The notes under the pieces were generated by a model. It made no database searches, was not told the origin of the DNA, and worked only from the letters and a program-made list of their open reading frames with translations. Source: Gnetum montanum (lineage: Eukaryota; Streptophyta; Gnetopsida; Gnetales; Gnetaceae). From it: DNA of 64,000 nt. The stretch spans positions 154,611 through 218,610 of the forward strand of contig MNCI01002736.1 of assembly GCA_015680685.1 (NCBI GenBank). The letters are read 5' to 3'. This document shows positions 24,279 to 35,802 of this stretch, in pieces. Both the position numbers and the translations under genes were made by a program. Positions within the stretch are counted from its first letter, which is position 1. Every line of letters begins with the position of its first letter.

Positions 24279-24341
24279 CAGATGAGTGGGCTGCAATTCA
24301 GCAGAGAGGGCAGCCTCCACGCTCTCCTTCGTGACGCCCAT
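24279..24341 (-). CDS. BOLA2: First coding exon of a BolA-like protein
   Basis: On the minus strand ATG (24341-24339) opens a 21-codon frame beginning MGVTKESVEAALSAEL and ending QPTHL, directly followed by GTACGA, a usable splice donor. From general knowledge, plant BolA2 proteins begin with the pattern VTKE-x-VE-x-x-L-x-x-x-L-x-P-x-HL, followed by EVIDxSGGCG. BolA2 works with monothiol glutaredoxins in iron-sulfur cluster trafficking in the cytosol. The sequence upstream of the ATG (24342-24500) is GC-richer, like a 5' UTR. The downstream exon was searched for by eye down to element A and not found, so either the intron is long or this is a separated first exon. Short length limits certainty. 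Confidence 0.5.
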
Positions 24342-24689
24342 GATTAAAGACTCTGATTTACTGGCTGTAAAAAATTGGCCGATTCTGCTATGCTATGTCG
24401 TACCTGTGGATGCTTGGCCAAGAAACGCCGCAGGAATGAATCTTAAGATACCCAACAACGTAACAGTACACACGAGTTTCGTTTTACAAAATCACAAAAT
24501 AATCGGATTTGAAAAACAAATCTGAGAGTCTGCAACGACGACAGGGAATCTTGATTTACTGGTTGGGGAGAACTTGTGGAATTTCTTTTGTATGGTTTAT
24601 AATTTTTTTTTATATTTTCAATAAATATTCTATTTGTGGTTGGCATGTGCAATGAGGGACAATGTTGTGTTTGTCCACTTTAGCCTATA

Positions 24690-25545
24690 ATGATTATGTT
24701 TTGGTAGATGCATGCTTATGGAGATGCTAAATGAAAATATGCAAGCATGATGTACATGTTTATGTTTTGGTAGATGTACATGTTTATGTTTTGGTAGGTG
24801 CATGCTTAAGGAGATGCTAAATGAAAATATGCAAGCATGATGTACATGTTTATGTTTTGGTAGATGTACATGTTTATGTTTTGGTAGGTGCATGCTTAAG
24901 GAGATGCTAAATGAAAATATGCAAGCATGATGTACATGTTTATGTTTTGGTAGATGTACATGTTTATGTTTTGGTAGGTGCATGCTTAAGGAGATGCTAA
25001 ATGAAAATATGCAAGCATGATGTACATGTTTATGTTTTGGTAGATGTACATGTTTATGTTTTGGTAGGTGCATGCTTAAGGAGATGCTAAATGAAAATAT
25101 GCAAGCATGATGTACATGTTTATGTTTTGGTAGATGTACATGTTTATGTTTTGGTAGGTGCATGCTTAAGGAGATGCTAAATGAAAATATGCAAGCATGA
25201 TGTACATGTTTATGTTTTGGTAGATGTACATGTTTATGTTTTGGTAGGTGCATGCTTAAGGAGATGCTAAATGAAAATATGCAAGCATGATGTACATGTT
25301 TATGTTTTGGTAGATGTACATGTTTATGTTTTGGTAGGTGCATGCTTAAGGAGATGCTAAATGAAAATATGCAAGCATGATGTACATGTTTATGTTTTGG
25401 TAGATGTACATGTTTATGTTTTGGTAGGTGCATGCTTAAGGAGATGCTAAATGAAAATATGCAAGCATGATGTACATGTTTATGGTTTGGTAGGTGCATG
25501 TTTATGGAGATGCTAAATGAAAATATGCAAGCATGATGTACATGT
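24690..25545. repeat. 90-bp minisatellite, about nine units
   Basis: The anchor CATGCTTA(A/T)G recurs at 24711, 24801, 24891, 24981, 25071, 25161, 25251, 25341 and 25431, exactly 90 bp apart, then a shortened unit of about 66 bp. Internal units look identical by eye. Each unit contains two copies of a shorter motif around TGTACATGTTTATGTTTTGG. Because 90 is divisible by three, one minus-strand frame stays open for 289 codons as a His/Lys-rich repeat; this is a by-product, not evidence of a gene. Confidence 0.95.
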
Positions 25546-26401
25546 TAGCATGGTGTTTATGGTTGTAGAATGTTAAAAAAAATTTCACTATGATCTCATG
25601 CGAGTGGCACCATCATTTTCGAAAGCCATTGTGCACAATCAACAGAAGCCTTTGCAATGTTCAGAAGACTACAAGTAAACAAAAATGCAAACCACCTGAA
25701 GCATTCATCATTTCTAGAAGGCCCTACGAGAGGACTACTATTCACAATGGCTTGCAATGCTCACAAAAACCCACCAAAAGCCTCTACAGCAGCATCTAGA
25801 AGCTCGCAAGTAAACGAAAATGCAAACCACTTCAAGCATTTATTATTTCTATAAGGCACTGACTACGAATTGCAATGGTTCGCAATGCTCACAAAAACCA
25901 ACAAGAAGCCTCTGCAATGCCCAAAAACTTCCAAATAAACGAAAATGCAAACCATCGGAAATGTTCATCATTTCCAAAAGGCACTACGAAGACTATGATT
26001 TGCAGTGGCTCATAATGCTCACAAAAATTCACCGAAAGTCTCTGCAACGTTTAAAAGCCTACAAGTAAATGAAAATGCAAACCACCTAAAGCATTTATCA
26101 TTTCCAAAAGGCAGTGCAAGAGGATTGCAATTTGCAATGGTTCGCATTACTCACAAAAACCTATTAAAAGCCTTTGCAACATCTTGAAGCATACAAGTAA
26201 ATGAAAATGCAAACCACCAAAAACATTCATCATTTTGGAAGGCACTGTGAGCATACTACAATTCGCAGTGGCTTGCAATGCTCACAAAAACCCATCAGAA
26301 GCCTCTGCAATCTTCAAAAGCCTACAAATAAACAAAAATCCAAACCATCAAAAGCATTTATCATTTCCAAAAGGCACTACAAGAGGATTGCAATTCATAG
26401 T
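25546..26401. repeat. Tandem array of about 130-bp units, first part
   Basis: The marker GCTCACAAAAAC recurs near 25759, 25887, 26017, 26149 and 26280, spacing 128-132 bp, with diverged copies. It starts with TTAGCATGGTGTTTATGGTT, an edge shared with the array at 47388. The array is broken at 26401 by the LTR of element D and resumes at 45218 on the other side. No protein coding is apparent. Confidence 0.85.
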
Positions 26402-27857
26402 TGTTAGCAACCATTTGGGATTGCCAACATTAAGAGCCTCACGATTTTGTGACCTTGTGAAGTCACGGGATTGAAGGTGTTCTTCAAACAAGGTTTAGGT
26501 GCTTACTAGTCTCTGGCAACACCATGGTCCAAATACCTCCAAATAGACTCAATAGTTATGAAATGAACTAATCGTGAGTATGTGTTTGCTATTGTAAATG
26601 TTAAAATGGTTGGGTTGTGTATGAAACTATAATTAGCTATCATAAAAGAAATTCAGCTAACTTTGTCAAATATTGTGAGTTGTTGAAGATTCCTATTTTG
26701 TCCAATCACTTAGTCTATATGGTCCTTATAGTACGTTATTTGTAATAAATAAAATCTTGCAAAAACGTTTGAGCACAATTCTGGCGATCTACTCTTAATT
26801 TTCCCCAAAGAAAAAGTTCCACAAGAAAACTAAAAATAGAGCAAGATTCAATGGACTAATAAGAGAAAGAAAAGAAAGTATATTTGTGTGAAATTTTAAA
26901 TATTTAAGCAAGATAAATTGATACAAGGAAACAATTTGCAATAAAGCTATTCCAATTCAATCTCACTACAAATTGTCCAAACCCTCTTAGCTCAACAAGC
27001 AACTTCGTAAAAGACAATCTTCTTATACTACCAAAAATGCTACATAAACCACAAAGTACGAGTCTCTATTTTGGCTAGTTAATAGTTGTCAAGAATTGCA
27101 TTCAATAGAGCCTTCAATGAAATTCAACAATTTCAAGATTGAATTACCAAGACAATACACTTAAAAAAAATAAAGAAGTTATTTCAGTCTCATCAAAGTA
27201 TCAAAGATTTTCCTACATCCTAGAATGCTCAAAATAGGCAATTTTGTTAAAAATTATTATTAAATTGTTCTTGAGGCTTTTCAACAACATAAGCTCTTCT
27301 ATGACACAAAAACATAGCTATAAAAGCAACCTAGAAAAAATCCCAAAATTAAATGCTAAGCACAATACTACCTAAACAATTAGCTAAGTAACTGAAACAA
27401 AATAGAAAGAAATGAACTCACAAAATTAAAACAAAGTAGCTGAATTAATGTCTTTAGCAAGCCATGCTTTTACAATCTTCAAAGTTGCTTTTTCAAAAAG
27501 AAAAAAAAATTTCCTTCCTTCCTTCTTCAATTCTACCTTAGAAGCCCCTTTTATAGAGACCTTAAGGTACATACAATAATCATGAGAAGTTAAGGATATA
27601 AAAAATATTTAGGAATATTAATTTATAACTACCTTAGAAGTTATAATTTCTATAGGAAGTTAGTAGAAATTTGAGCTATGGTTGCCAAGTGTTTCCCTGA
27701 TAAGAAATATCTTGGAAGTTACCATAAGAAGTTGCAAAAATTAGAAAGATACATGCCATAGTTGGTGAGTGTCATGTCAAATGCAATCATTTAGGACGTT
27801 TAGTTATACTTCTATACAACTTTCATAGGAAATAAAATAATAATTAAAAATAAAGGT
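26402..27857 (-). repeat. Element D left (3') LTR, first part
   Basis: Aligns with 42635-43738 of the right LTR. The right copy lacks about 340 bp corresponding to roughly 27060-27370. Starts TGTTAGCA. On the minus strand a TATA box lies at 27548-27555. Interrupted at 27857 by element B after AAGGT (27853-27857), the target duplicated by B. Confidence 0.85.
27548..27555 (-). promoter_or_regulatory. TATA box in element D LTR
   Basis: Minus-strand TATAAAAG, conserved in the right LTR (43432-43439) and followed downstream by a pyrimidine/purine-biased GGAAGGAAGG stretch. It would initiate the element D transcript. Confidence 0.5.
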
Positions 27858-28651
27858 TGATGAATCATGTTTTTCATCTGCTTTGACATTGCCAAGATGC
27901 GATGTTGGATATCCAATGTCATGGGATATACATTGGCCTATAAATATAGCACTTGGGCTTACAATTTGGCATTAGTTTTTTATTAATTTTTGTCATAGTA
28001 GCGAAGCTTTTGCAGTTTGTTTTCTCCAAAGATAGAATATTTTTTGAGTGCTCACAGTAGGAGTTTAAGTGTGTACGGATCTTTGTTCGAACACTAATGT
28101 ACCTAAGCACGATAGTGTGATGGGAATAAAAATGAACTCTTTTGACAAGCCTTGTAGCACTAGGAATAGATTAATGTTTTCTTTAATGCACTTTAATTAA
28201 GCAATTAATTTCCAACTGTTAATGAACATAAGCACAACTATTTCGAGCATACATATAGTGCTTGGTAATTTAGAAATGCTTAATGTTTGGTAGCCTGGCA
28301 ATGCTATATGTGTTCATGATTTGTTTAGGAAAGTGGGACGGGTACTTGTGTTAGGCTAGCTAGGTAGTAAATGAATTAGATCTTAAATTACTCCATCTTT
28401 CATTCTTGTTGTAGGTGATTAAACTTATAAAATATAAAATGATAAAAATCATGTACCTCAATTACACTTAAACCATATCCTTGAGCTTCACAAGTGTAGT
28501 TGGGAAGACAACGAACATTCTCAACGTCCATATCACTTCCTAGAGGAACTAGTGCACTAGAGAACTACAGGTCCACGGAATTTGACCAGATCATGTGTGA
28601 ACGCCTTAGTGATTCGTATGGTTGGATGTAGGGGTACCTCGTTGCTCATCA
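27858..28651 (+). repeat. Element B 5' LTR
   Basis: Begins TGATGAATC and ends TCATCA. U3 carries a perfect 12-bp palindrome TTGGATATCCAA (27905-27916) and, overlapping it, CCAATGT/ACATTGG arms (27913-27919, 27930-27936). TATAAATA follows at 27939-27946. R contains TTTGTTCGA, GTACCT and AATAAA (28125-28130), the block shared with A and C. About one base in eight differs from the surviving 3' LTR piece. Confidence 0.88.
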
Positions 28652-28652
28652 T

Positions 28653-28670
28653 TAGTGTCGTTGTCGGGGA
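28653..28670 (+). other. Primer binding site, tRNA-Asp type (element B)
   Basis: TAGTGTCGTTGTCGGGGA one base after the LTR. Matches the tRNA-Asp complement at 14 of 18 positions; all four differences are G to A or C to T. Confidence 0.75.
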
Positions 28671-28812
28671 CCTTTTAATTGTTTCATGCACTATCTAGGA
28701 TTTAATGGAAATCATTCAAAATCATTGGAACAAACCTTAGAGTCATATCATATTTTACAATTACTACAACAAAAATTTAAAAGCACACTATATTTTTATC
28801 ATCTAATTGAAA

Positions 28813-31165
28813 ATGTCTTCTTCTCACAAGAGTGCTTCTCCACCCAAGTTTGATGGATCTCATCAACTAGTACCTCAGTAATATTGAATGGTATATGCTC
28901 ATCCTGATGAGTATGTACCCAATTTCTCCTTCATCTTACATCAGGATGAACAGCTACGGTGGCATGACATGAAGGGCAACATTGTGTTGCCACCTAATCG
29001 ATCTGTTCCTACAATGCTTCACCAAACGCTTATCCATCTGGGTCTTCAAGAACATCATGCTGAGTATGTTGTGCAATATAGTGATGTCAGGGATTATCAT
29101 CCCATTGAGGCACAATGTCTCTAGGATCACTAGTTAGAGAAACATCATGAATGTGCAAAAAGAAAAGGATTTAATGATTCCCCATTCCTACTGTACCAAA
29201 ATGATGGTGGGGAATCCTTCTCTGGGGGTTTTCCATTCAATGAAATTCCTCTCTTTAACTTTGGTGAAGGAGGTCAAAACTAGAACTTGCAGTCCATGAT
29301 TGACAATCCTAGTTCTAGTAAGAATGGATCCAATAACAAAGAAGGATCCAAAAAGGCAAGTCAAGGCAAGGATGTAGATAAGAAATAAGATCGTGATCAT
29401 GGTTGCGATTATCGAAGAGGTGGTAGCAAGCACCGTGATGGTGCTAGTCCTCTGTCCTCTTCACCTTTGTTGTCATCATCATCATCTTCTTCTAGCTCTG
29501 ATCACAATCGTAGGAGGCGAGACCATGATGGAGGTGACCAAAATGACCGATGGGACCGAAATGATCAAAATGATCATCGAGAAAGGCAAGAACAAGGGCA
29601 TGGACATTAAAGAGAGGCATATCACCATGAACAAAGTGGTAGTAGAGAGCATTGTAGGCAGCATGATCAAGTATGCTCAATATCACAAAGGCAGTATGAA
29701 TTCCAACAAGGCATGTAAAGGATAGTTGGATTAAAAGGCTAGACATGAACAATATTCCTCTGTTTGAAGGGGGATATAACTCTGATCTGTAGAAACATCT
29801 CCAAGCTTTTCAAGATGCATGTGCCTTGTAAAACATTGAGAATGAGTGGTAGAAACTTAAGTTGTTCCCATGGACACTCATTAAAGAAGCAGAAAACTGG
29901 TATCGGTCCTTAGAGCCAAAATCTATCAAATGCTAGAGTACCATGCTTGAATTGTTCAATGACAAATATCAAATGTACTCCTAAGTGTCCAACTTGAGAA
30001 GGTAGATCCAAGGATAGAAATAAGGAACACATAAATCCTTAGATGCCACCATTGACTGATACTACTCCTTAATGCACAAATTCCCTAGCCATGGTTATTC
30101 TCAATTGGATCAACTTTGTCACATTATAGATGGGCTTTGATTAGAAACAAGGAGAACCCTTAGTGTGTATGCCCAAGGGCGATTGTTAGAATTAAGCACC
30201 TATCAGATACAAAGATTAATCATGTAGGTCGCTAAGAAGAAGGGTGAATTAAGAAAAAGAGAAAGTGCAAAAGAGTACAACCACGATCCTTCCATTTGAA
30301 AGAGGGAGGTTCGATTCTATGACAGTGAGGAAGAATCCACACCTGATGAGGTGGTGAATAGGAAAACCCGACTGCTCCAAAAATTTCAATTTGAAATTAA
30401 AACCAAGGTTGATTAGTTATGGGACTCCACAGATAGCAAATTTCAAGTTATCCTAAAAATTACTGAAGAGTCCAAAGAACAAGGTAGTGATCATGAGCCT
30501 AAGAGGCATAAAGAAGTTGAATGTGCCTATCAAAGAGGTAAGGACAATATTGCTATAATAGAAGAAGTTACGGGAAGCAAATTAGATGATGATGATCGGT
30601 GTGATGTTCATCAGTATGAACATCCTATGGGATGTTGCCCCATAGTGTCACACTTACAAGAGTCTAGGGTGTATGCTTTGAATCTACAACTAGCACAAAG
30701 GCAAACATCCAGAAGGTTACCTTATCCTCAAGGTAATTTTAGGTAGTTCCATCAACAACAACAATATTATCTAAGAAGAACTCCATTGCAACTATATGAG
30801 TAGTATCAATAGTGGAAGAAACCATAATCATGGGCATTGGCACCACAAGGCATCAATACCTTACAGACAACATAATCCATATGGGTATTACATTTAGCAG
30901 TCCTTACCTCCATGTGACTCCTCTAGTCACGTTCCTACTTTCCAACCTTACTACTACCCTCTTGATAATTATCGAATGCATTCTCCACATGCAAGAAGGG
31001 ATACCATCTCTTACCCTTATCCTCCTATTCCTACACATCTTCCTCCTCCAATTGCATAGCTACCGCCTTCTCCATCTATGCAAGGTGAACTACCAACTCA
31101 ACCTCAGCAACGCAATGTTACTAGGGTCATTAACCAACAACTTGTTAATCAACTAAGTGGTTTAG
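28813..31165 (+). pseudogene. Element B gag, decayed
   Basis: Start ATG 28813 (MSSSHKSASPPKFDG). An N-terminal region at 28888-29124 (NFSFILHQDEQLRWHDMKGN) is followed by a Ser-rich and then Arg/Asp/His-rich basic stretch (29390-29600), a frame change near 29720, and the capsid-like core (NNIPLFEGGYNSD, KLKLFPWTLIKEAENWYRSL, MLELFNDKYQ, HIIDGL, RTLSVYAQG). The knuckle at 30600-30638 has lost its second Cys (CDVHQYEHPMGCC). A Gln/Pro/Tyr-rich tail follows. Stops are frequent. It is collinear with gag in A and C. Confidence 0.75.
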
Positions 31166-31375
31166 ATACTTGATCAAAGAAAAGACCTTTTTTCTGACCA
31201 TGCAGTCCACCTAAGCCCTCAAATACACCTATGGTTGATAATCCTATTCCTTTGTCTTCCTCTATCTCAAATACCTTTGAGTCCCTTCCAAACCAAACAT
31301 CACCCAAGGTCCATACTATTATGCTTACCCATGTTGTATCTGATTGAATTCATGCTAGAAACCTTCTTAGGAAGT

Positions 31376-31935
31376 TAGAAGATCTTGGAAGTCCTCTAAT
31401 TTATTTGCAGATTGTTGGGAATGAGCCATGTAAAGCTCTTCTTGACTCAGGTTTCAGTGTCAACCTGATCTCTTATGAGATGTATACTGCATGAAACCTA
31501 CCTCCTTTAAAGAAGAGTAATATCATATTAGAATTGGCAGACTAGTCCATCACTATTCCATTAGGACCGATGGAAGACATTGTGATCACTATCTACGGGT
31601 GGTCTTATCTTGCTAATTTCCTAGTGATCAAAGTGGAGAACTGCAAAGGGGATTTTCCAATCATTATGTAAAGAGCATGGCTTAGCACCATTAATGCAAG
31701 ATTGGGCATCAAAGATCTTTCCCTAAAAATATCTAAAGAAAATGCATTTAGAAATATTGAGAAGAAGCATGTTCCATGCATCATGTATAGTGATATAGGG
31801 TGTAATTTTGTGAGAAACGTTGGGCCATGGAACAAGCATCTATCTCTGCATGCAAGCAATGTGCACCAGAAGCAAAAATTCAAAGGTGTCTGTACACAAG
31901 AACCACAAAATAGAAGGGCACCTAGTGGCTAACCA
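31376..31935 (+). pseudogene. Element B retropepsin-like protease
   Basis: Reads SPLIYLQIVGNEPCKALLDS, with the active-site Asp-Ser-Gly intact at 31444-31452, then VNLISYEMY, LPPLKKSNIILELAD, GDFPIIM. Stops at TA*NLPP, LAD*SIT and IIM*RAW disrupt it. It ends around LSLKISKEN and a variable tail. Same position and sequence type as the element A protease, where the box is Asp-Leu-Gly. Confidence 0.75.
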
Positions 31936-32279
31936 CTAATCCTAAGAGTAGCATACTTTGCTTGGAGCCGACTAAGAGCCTAACATGTGCATATGTCACA
32001 GGCATGGATGAAATAAAGCTAGTTTGTCACCAACTCTCTGATGATGCAAATGATGATACTTATTGAGGAGAGTTAGAAATTCTTGAAAATTTTAAGCAAG
32101 AGCCCCTTGAACTAAAAATGCTACCAACTGGAATGAAATATGTGTTCTTAAAAAATGGAAAGCCATTCATAATCAATGAAAATCTTGCTCTAGAACAAAA
32201 AAAGATGCTATTAAATGTGGTTGAAAATGGTTAGTAGCTTTTACTTGGTCCTATCTTGAACTCATAAGGATTGATCCTA

Positions 32280-33620
32280 GAATATGCCAGCATCGCATCT
32301 ACACTAATCTGGCCATGAAGCCAAAGAGACAACCACAGAGGCGATTGAACCCCAAACTAAAGTAGATCATCAAAGAGAAAATCGAACAACTCCTCAAGGG
32401 AGGGTTTATTTATTCCATTGTAGATAGTGAGTGGGTTAGTCCACTCATGATTATGCCAAAGAAAGGTGGCAAGTGGCAGGTGTGCATCAATTTTTGACTG
32501 CTAAATATGGCAATATTCAAGGACCATTTTCTATTTCCATTTGTTGATCAAGTGTTGGACATAGTATCTGGGCATTGCTACTACAGTTTTCTAGATGGTT
32601 ATAGTGGTTATAACCAAATTCAAATTGCACTAGAGGATCAGGAGAACATAACATTCACAAGTCCCTAGGGGACTTTTGCATATTGCAAGATGCCTTTTGG
32701 TCTATGCAATGCTGCTACTACATTCCAATGCTTGGTTCTGAGCATTTTTCAATAGCACATTGGTAGTGGTGTCGAAGTCTTCATGGATGACTTCTCCACT
32801 TATGGAGCTACATTTGAGCAAGCCTTGGTCCACCTTGAGTAAGTACTAAAATGATGTGTTGAGACAAACTTCAGGCTTAATTGGCAAAAGAGTCATCTAA
32901 TGGTCCAAGAGGGCATTGCATTGGAACATAGAATATCACAAGTAGGAATTGAGATCGACCTTGAAAAAATAAGGGTCATCCAAGGAATAACCTGTCAACC
33001 AGAAACTATCAAAGATGTTCGATCATTCCTTGGACATACTAGCTACTACTGGTAATTCCTAGAGAATTTGTCTAAGATCACAAAGCTATTGGTGGAACTA
33101 ACAAAGAAAGATGCTCCAGTTATCTGGACCATGAAATGTGAAAAAGCATTCCAACAGCTGAAAGAGAAACTTGTAGAAACTCCAATCCTATAAGCACTTA
33201 ACTAGTTCAGACAATTTCATGTCATGATAGATGCATCAAATTACACCTTGGGAGCTATGCTTATGCAAATGGATGACAAGAAACATCTATATTACATCCA
33301 CTACTCTAGTCGAAGCATTGTGGATGCATAACTAAACTACACCACCACAGAAAAAGAATTGATGGCAGTGGTGTTTGCTCTAGAAAAGTTCAAGCATTAC
33401 GTGCTTGGATACAAAGTGTTTGTGCACACAGATCACAGTGCCATCTGCTTCTTGATGAATAAGCCAATGGTGAGCCCCCATGTCATATGGTGGCGGTGAT
33501 CTTGTAGGAATTCAATCTTATGATGGTAGATCAAAAGGACACTAAGAATGTGGTCATTGATCACTTGTCTCAGTTGTAGTGGGACAACAAAATTATCTAA
33601 TATGTTTCCTAATGAACTCC
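32280..33620 (+). pseudogene. Element B reverse transcriptase and RNase H, decayed
   Basis: RT core: GGFIYSIVDSEWVSPLMIMP, KKGGKWQVCINF, FPFVDQVLDIVSGHCYYSFL, DGYSGYNQI, CKMPFGLCNAATTFQ and the catalytic FMDD at 32780-32791. RNase H and connection: VRSFLGHTSYYW, KLLVELTKKDAPVIW, FHVMIDASNYTLGAMLMQ, NYTTTEKELMAVVFALEKFK, HYVLGYKVFVHTDH. Catalytic Asp pairs are kept, but stops occur through the domain. This is the segment missing from element A. It shows that the family belongs to the Ty3/gypsy RT clade. Confidence 0.85.
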
Positions 33621-33839
33621 TCTTTGTTGAGGCTATAACTAAATAATTGTCCAATGAGCCTAAATGGTATGATGGCATTCTCACCTATCTTCTCACCCAA
33701 TAGATGCCACAAGGATTAAACCATCGAAAGAAACAATAGTTTCTTCACCAGGTAAAACACTTCATGGAGATCAACTGACATCTCTAGAAGGTGTGTATTG
33801 ATGGCATGGTTTTTTGGTGTGTCCTTAATGCTGATCAAC

Positions 33840-35044
33840 TACACGTTCTGCAAGATGCTCATGAAGGTCCTTGCATAGGACTATGCTAGGAGATGCATAG
33901 CCATTAAAATCCTATTGCCAAGGTACTATTGGCCAACAATCTTTAGGGATGCTCATCATTACATTTGCTCTTGTGAATGATGCCAACGAGATGGTGGAAT
34001 GACAACTTGAATGAAGGGACCTCAATAATGAATTTAACCACTAGAACCCTTCGACATCTAAGGCATTGGCTTCATGGGTCCCATCATGCCGATGTCAAAT
34101 GCAAAGCCATACATCATAGTCGTTGTTGACTATTGTACAAAATGGGTAGAAGCAACAGTCGTCATCGACTATACAAAATGGATAAAAGAAGCAGCCATCA
34201 TTGACTGTACATCTTCTATTGCTACTCGTTTTGTACAAAAAAATGTTGTAAATAGGTTTGATGTGCCATGTGCATTAATTTTTAATAATGGAACTCACTT
34301 TACATGCACTACTTTTCAGAAGCTCATGCAACGATTGGGGGTTAAATATAAACTCACAACACCCTACCATCTCCAAGCCAATGGTCAAGTTGCAGTTACC
34401 AATAGGGAAATCACAAGGGTTCTAACAAGAATTGTTAGCAAATATAGGAATGACTGGAGCACAAAACTCAACGATGCCCTTTGGGCCTACCACTGAACAT
34501 GGAAACTTCCTATAGGCTACTCTCCTTATGAGCTTGTGTATGAAAAATTACCAACATTTCCTATTCAATCTAAGCTATGTACACTTTCAATAGCCTATGA
34601 TCTCAACCTTGACTTAAGTCTAGCACAAAAAGAAAGACTAATGAATCTCAACTTGCTAGACAAAAATTGATTGGTGGCCCTATCATCTAATGGGTTACAC
34701 AAGGCCTACAACAAAAAGTGCCATGACCTTAAAATTAGAAAAATCAAATTTCAACTAGGAGATAAGGTTCTTAATTAGAACCCCACACACGTACCTCAAC
34801 GAACTAAGTTCCAAACATTGTGGGAAGAACCTTACATCATTTACAAAAATTTTCCTTCTGTGGCCATGATGATCTACAAACTTGAGAGCCCAAACAAGAA
34901 ATAGTTGATCAACATACAACAAATCAAACCTTTCCAGAAGCATAAGCTAGCTAATACAACAAATACCTCATCGGATGGACAACCATGCTTCATATTTTAG
35001 ATTTTCTCCTTTCAACTTAGTTGTGGGGGAGATGGCCACCCATG
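33840..35044 (+). pseudogene. Element B integrase with internal duplication
   Basis: Zinc-binding head near 33850 (HEGPC), frame changes, then an open stretch 34074-34493 covering the core. The second catalytic Asp of the SDNGTHF motif is Asn (FNNGTHFT), and the Glu expected in QANGQVE is Ala (QANGQVAVTNREI). Residues DYCTKWVEATVVI are followed by the similar DYTKWIKEAAII, a 36-39 bp in-frame tandem duplication at about 34126-34206 that is not present in element A. The C-terminal part runs to about 35044 (GGDGHPC). Integration activity would be lost. Confidence 0.82.
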
Positions 35045-35802
35045 CTAACCCTATAAGCAACTCCTCATTTTTTCATCTGTTTGTTTTACACATTTTTTTA
35101 CACATTCTTTATTTTTACATCTTCTTGTTTTCATATTATTAATCTTTTCTAATTTTTATTTTACACCATCATTAGTACATTTGCTATTTCTTGGATATTT
35201 TACACTTTCTTTTATATTTTATTTTATTTTATTTTGGTGTGATTTTCTAACTTTTTGTTAATAAATGCTAGGCATAGTGGTAATTCATTGCTTGATGGTG
35301 GTATGTGCTATTTTGTTATTTGATTGTTGGTGTCTAGATTCTAGCTTTGAATTTTGTTACAAATGATTAGGACATGGTTCCTGTTCATGCAACAAGCAGT
35401 GAGTCCATAACATCCATCCATTCACAAACTCTATGTTTTCCTTGTTCTAGAAACATGCAGTCCCTTTTTCATTAATGAAACTTTCATGAATTTTTGACTT
35501 TGGTAGTTTCTGGATTTGGAAAGGATTTAAAGGTTTGAACAAGATGTGCCTTCAACAGGATTTGGTATTCTTTATGTCTCACTATTTACCTGGGTACATG
35601 TGTGTTTTCATGGATTTCTTACCATTTTTTGTTGACCAATAAAGGAAGTTGAATAAGTCTTTGCGTGGTGTGGTTTCCATCTCAAAAAAATGATGGGAAT
35701 TCAAAGCACACCCCTTAGACAAAATAAACACATACGTCTTTGCATGGTGTGGTTCCCATTTCAAGAAAAAAAAGAGAAAAGAAAACAAAATAAATGAATT
35801 CC
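35045..35802 (+). other. Element B post-pol spacer, truncated
   Basis: T-rich at first, then similar to the element A spacer (GCAGTGAGTCCATAACATCC; CAAAGCACACCCCTTAGACA). Ends in an A/G-rich run (35765-35793) at the deletion junction with the 3' LTR fragment. No coding content recognised. Confidence 0.6.

Noticed and set aside
24630-25499. Minus-strand 289-codon frame encoding a His/Lys-rich 30-residue repeat
   Set aside because: It exists only because the 90-bp minisatellite unit is divisible by three. It has no homologs that I recognise, no promoter or conserved ends, and it stops where the array stops.
24690-25545. Regular repeats as a CRISPR-like array
   Set aside because: The units are contiguous and identical with no unique spacers, and the context is a plant nuclear genome.
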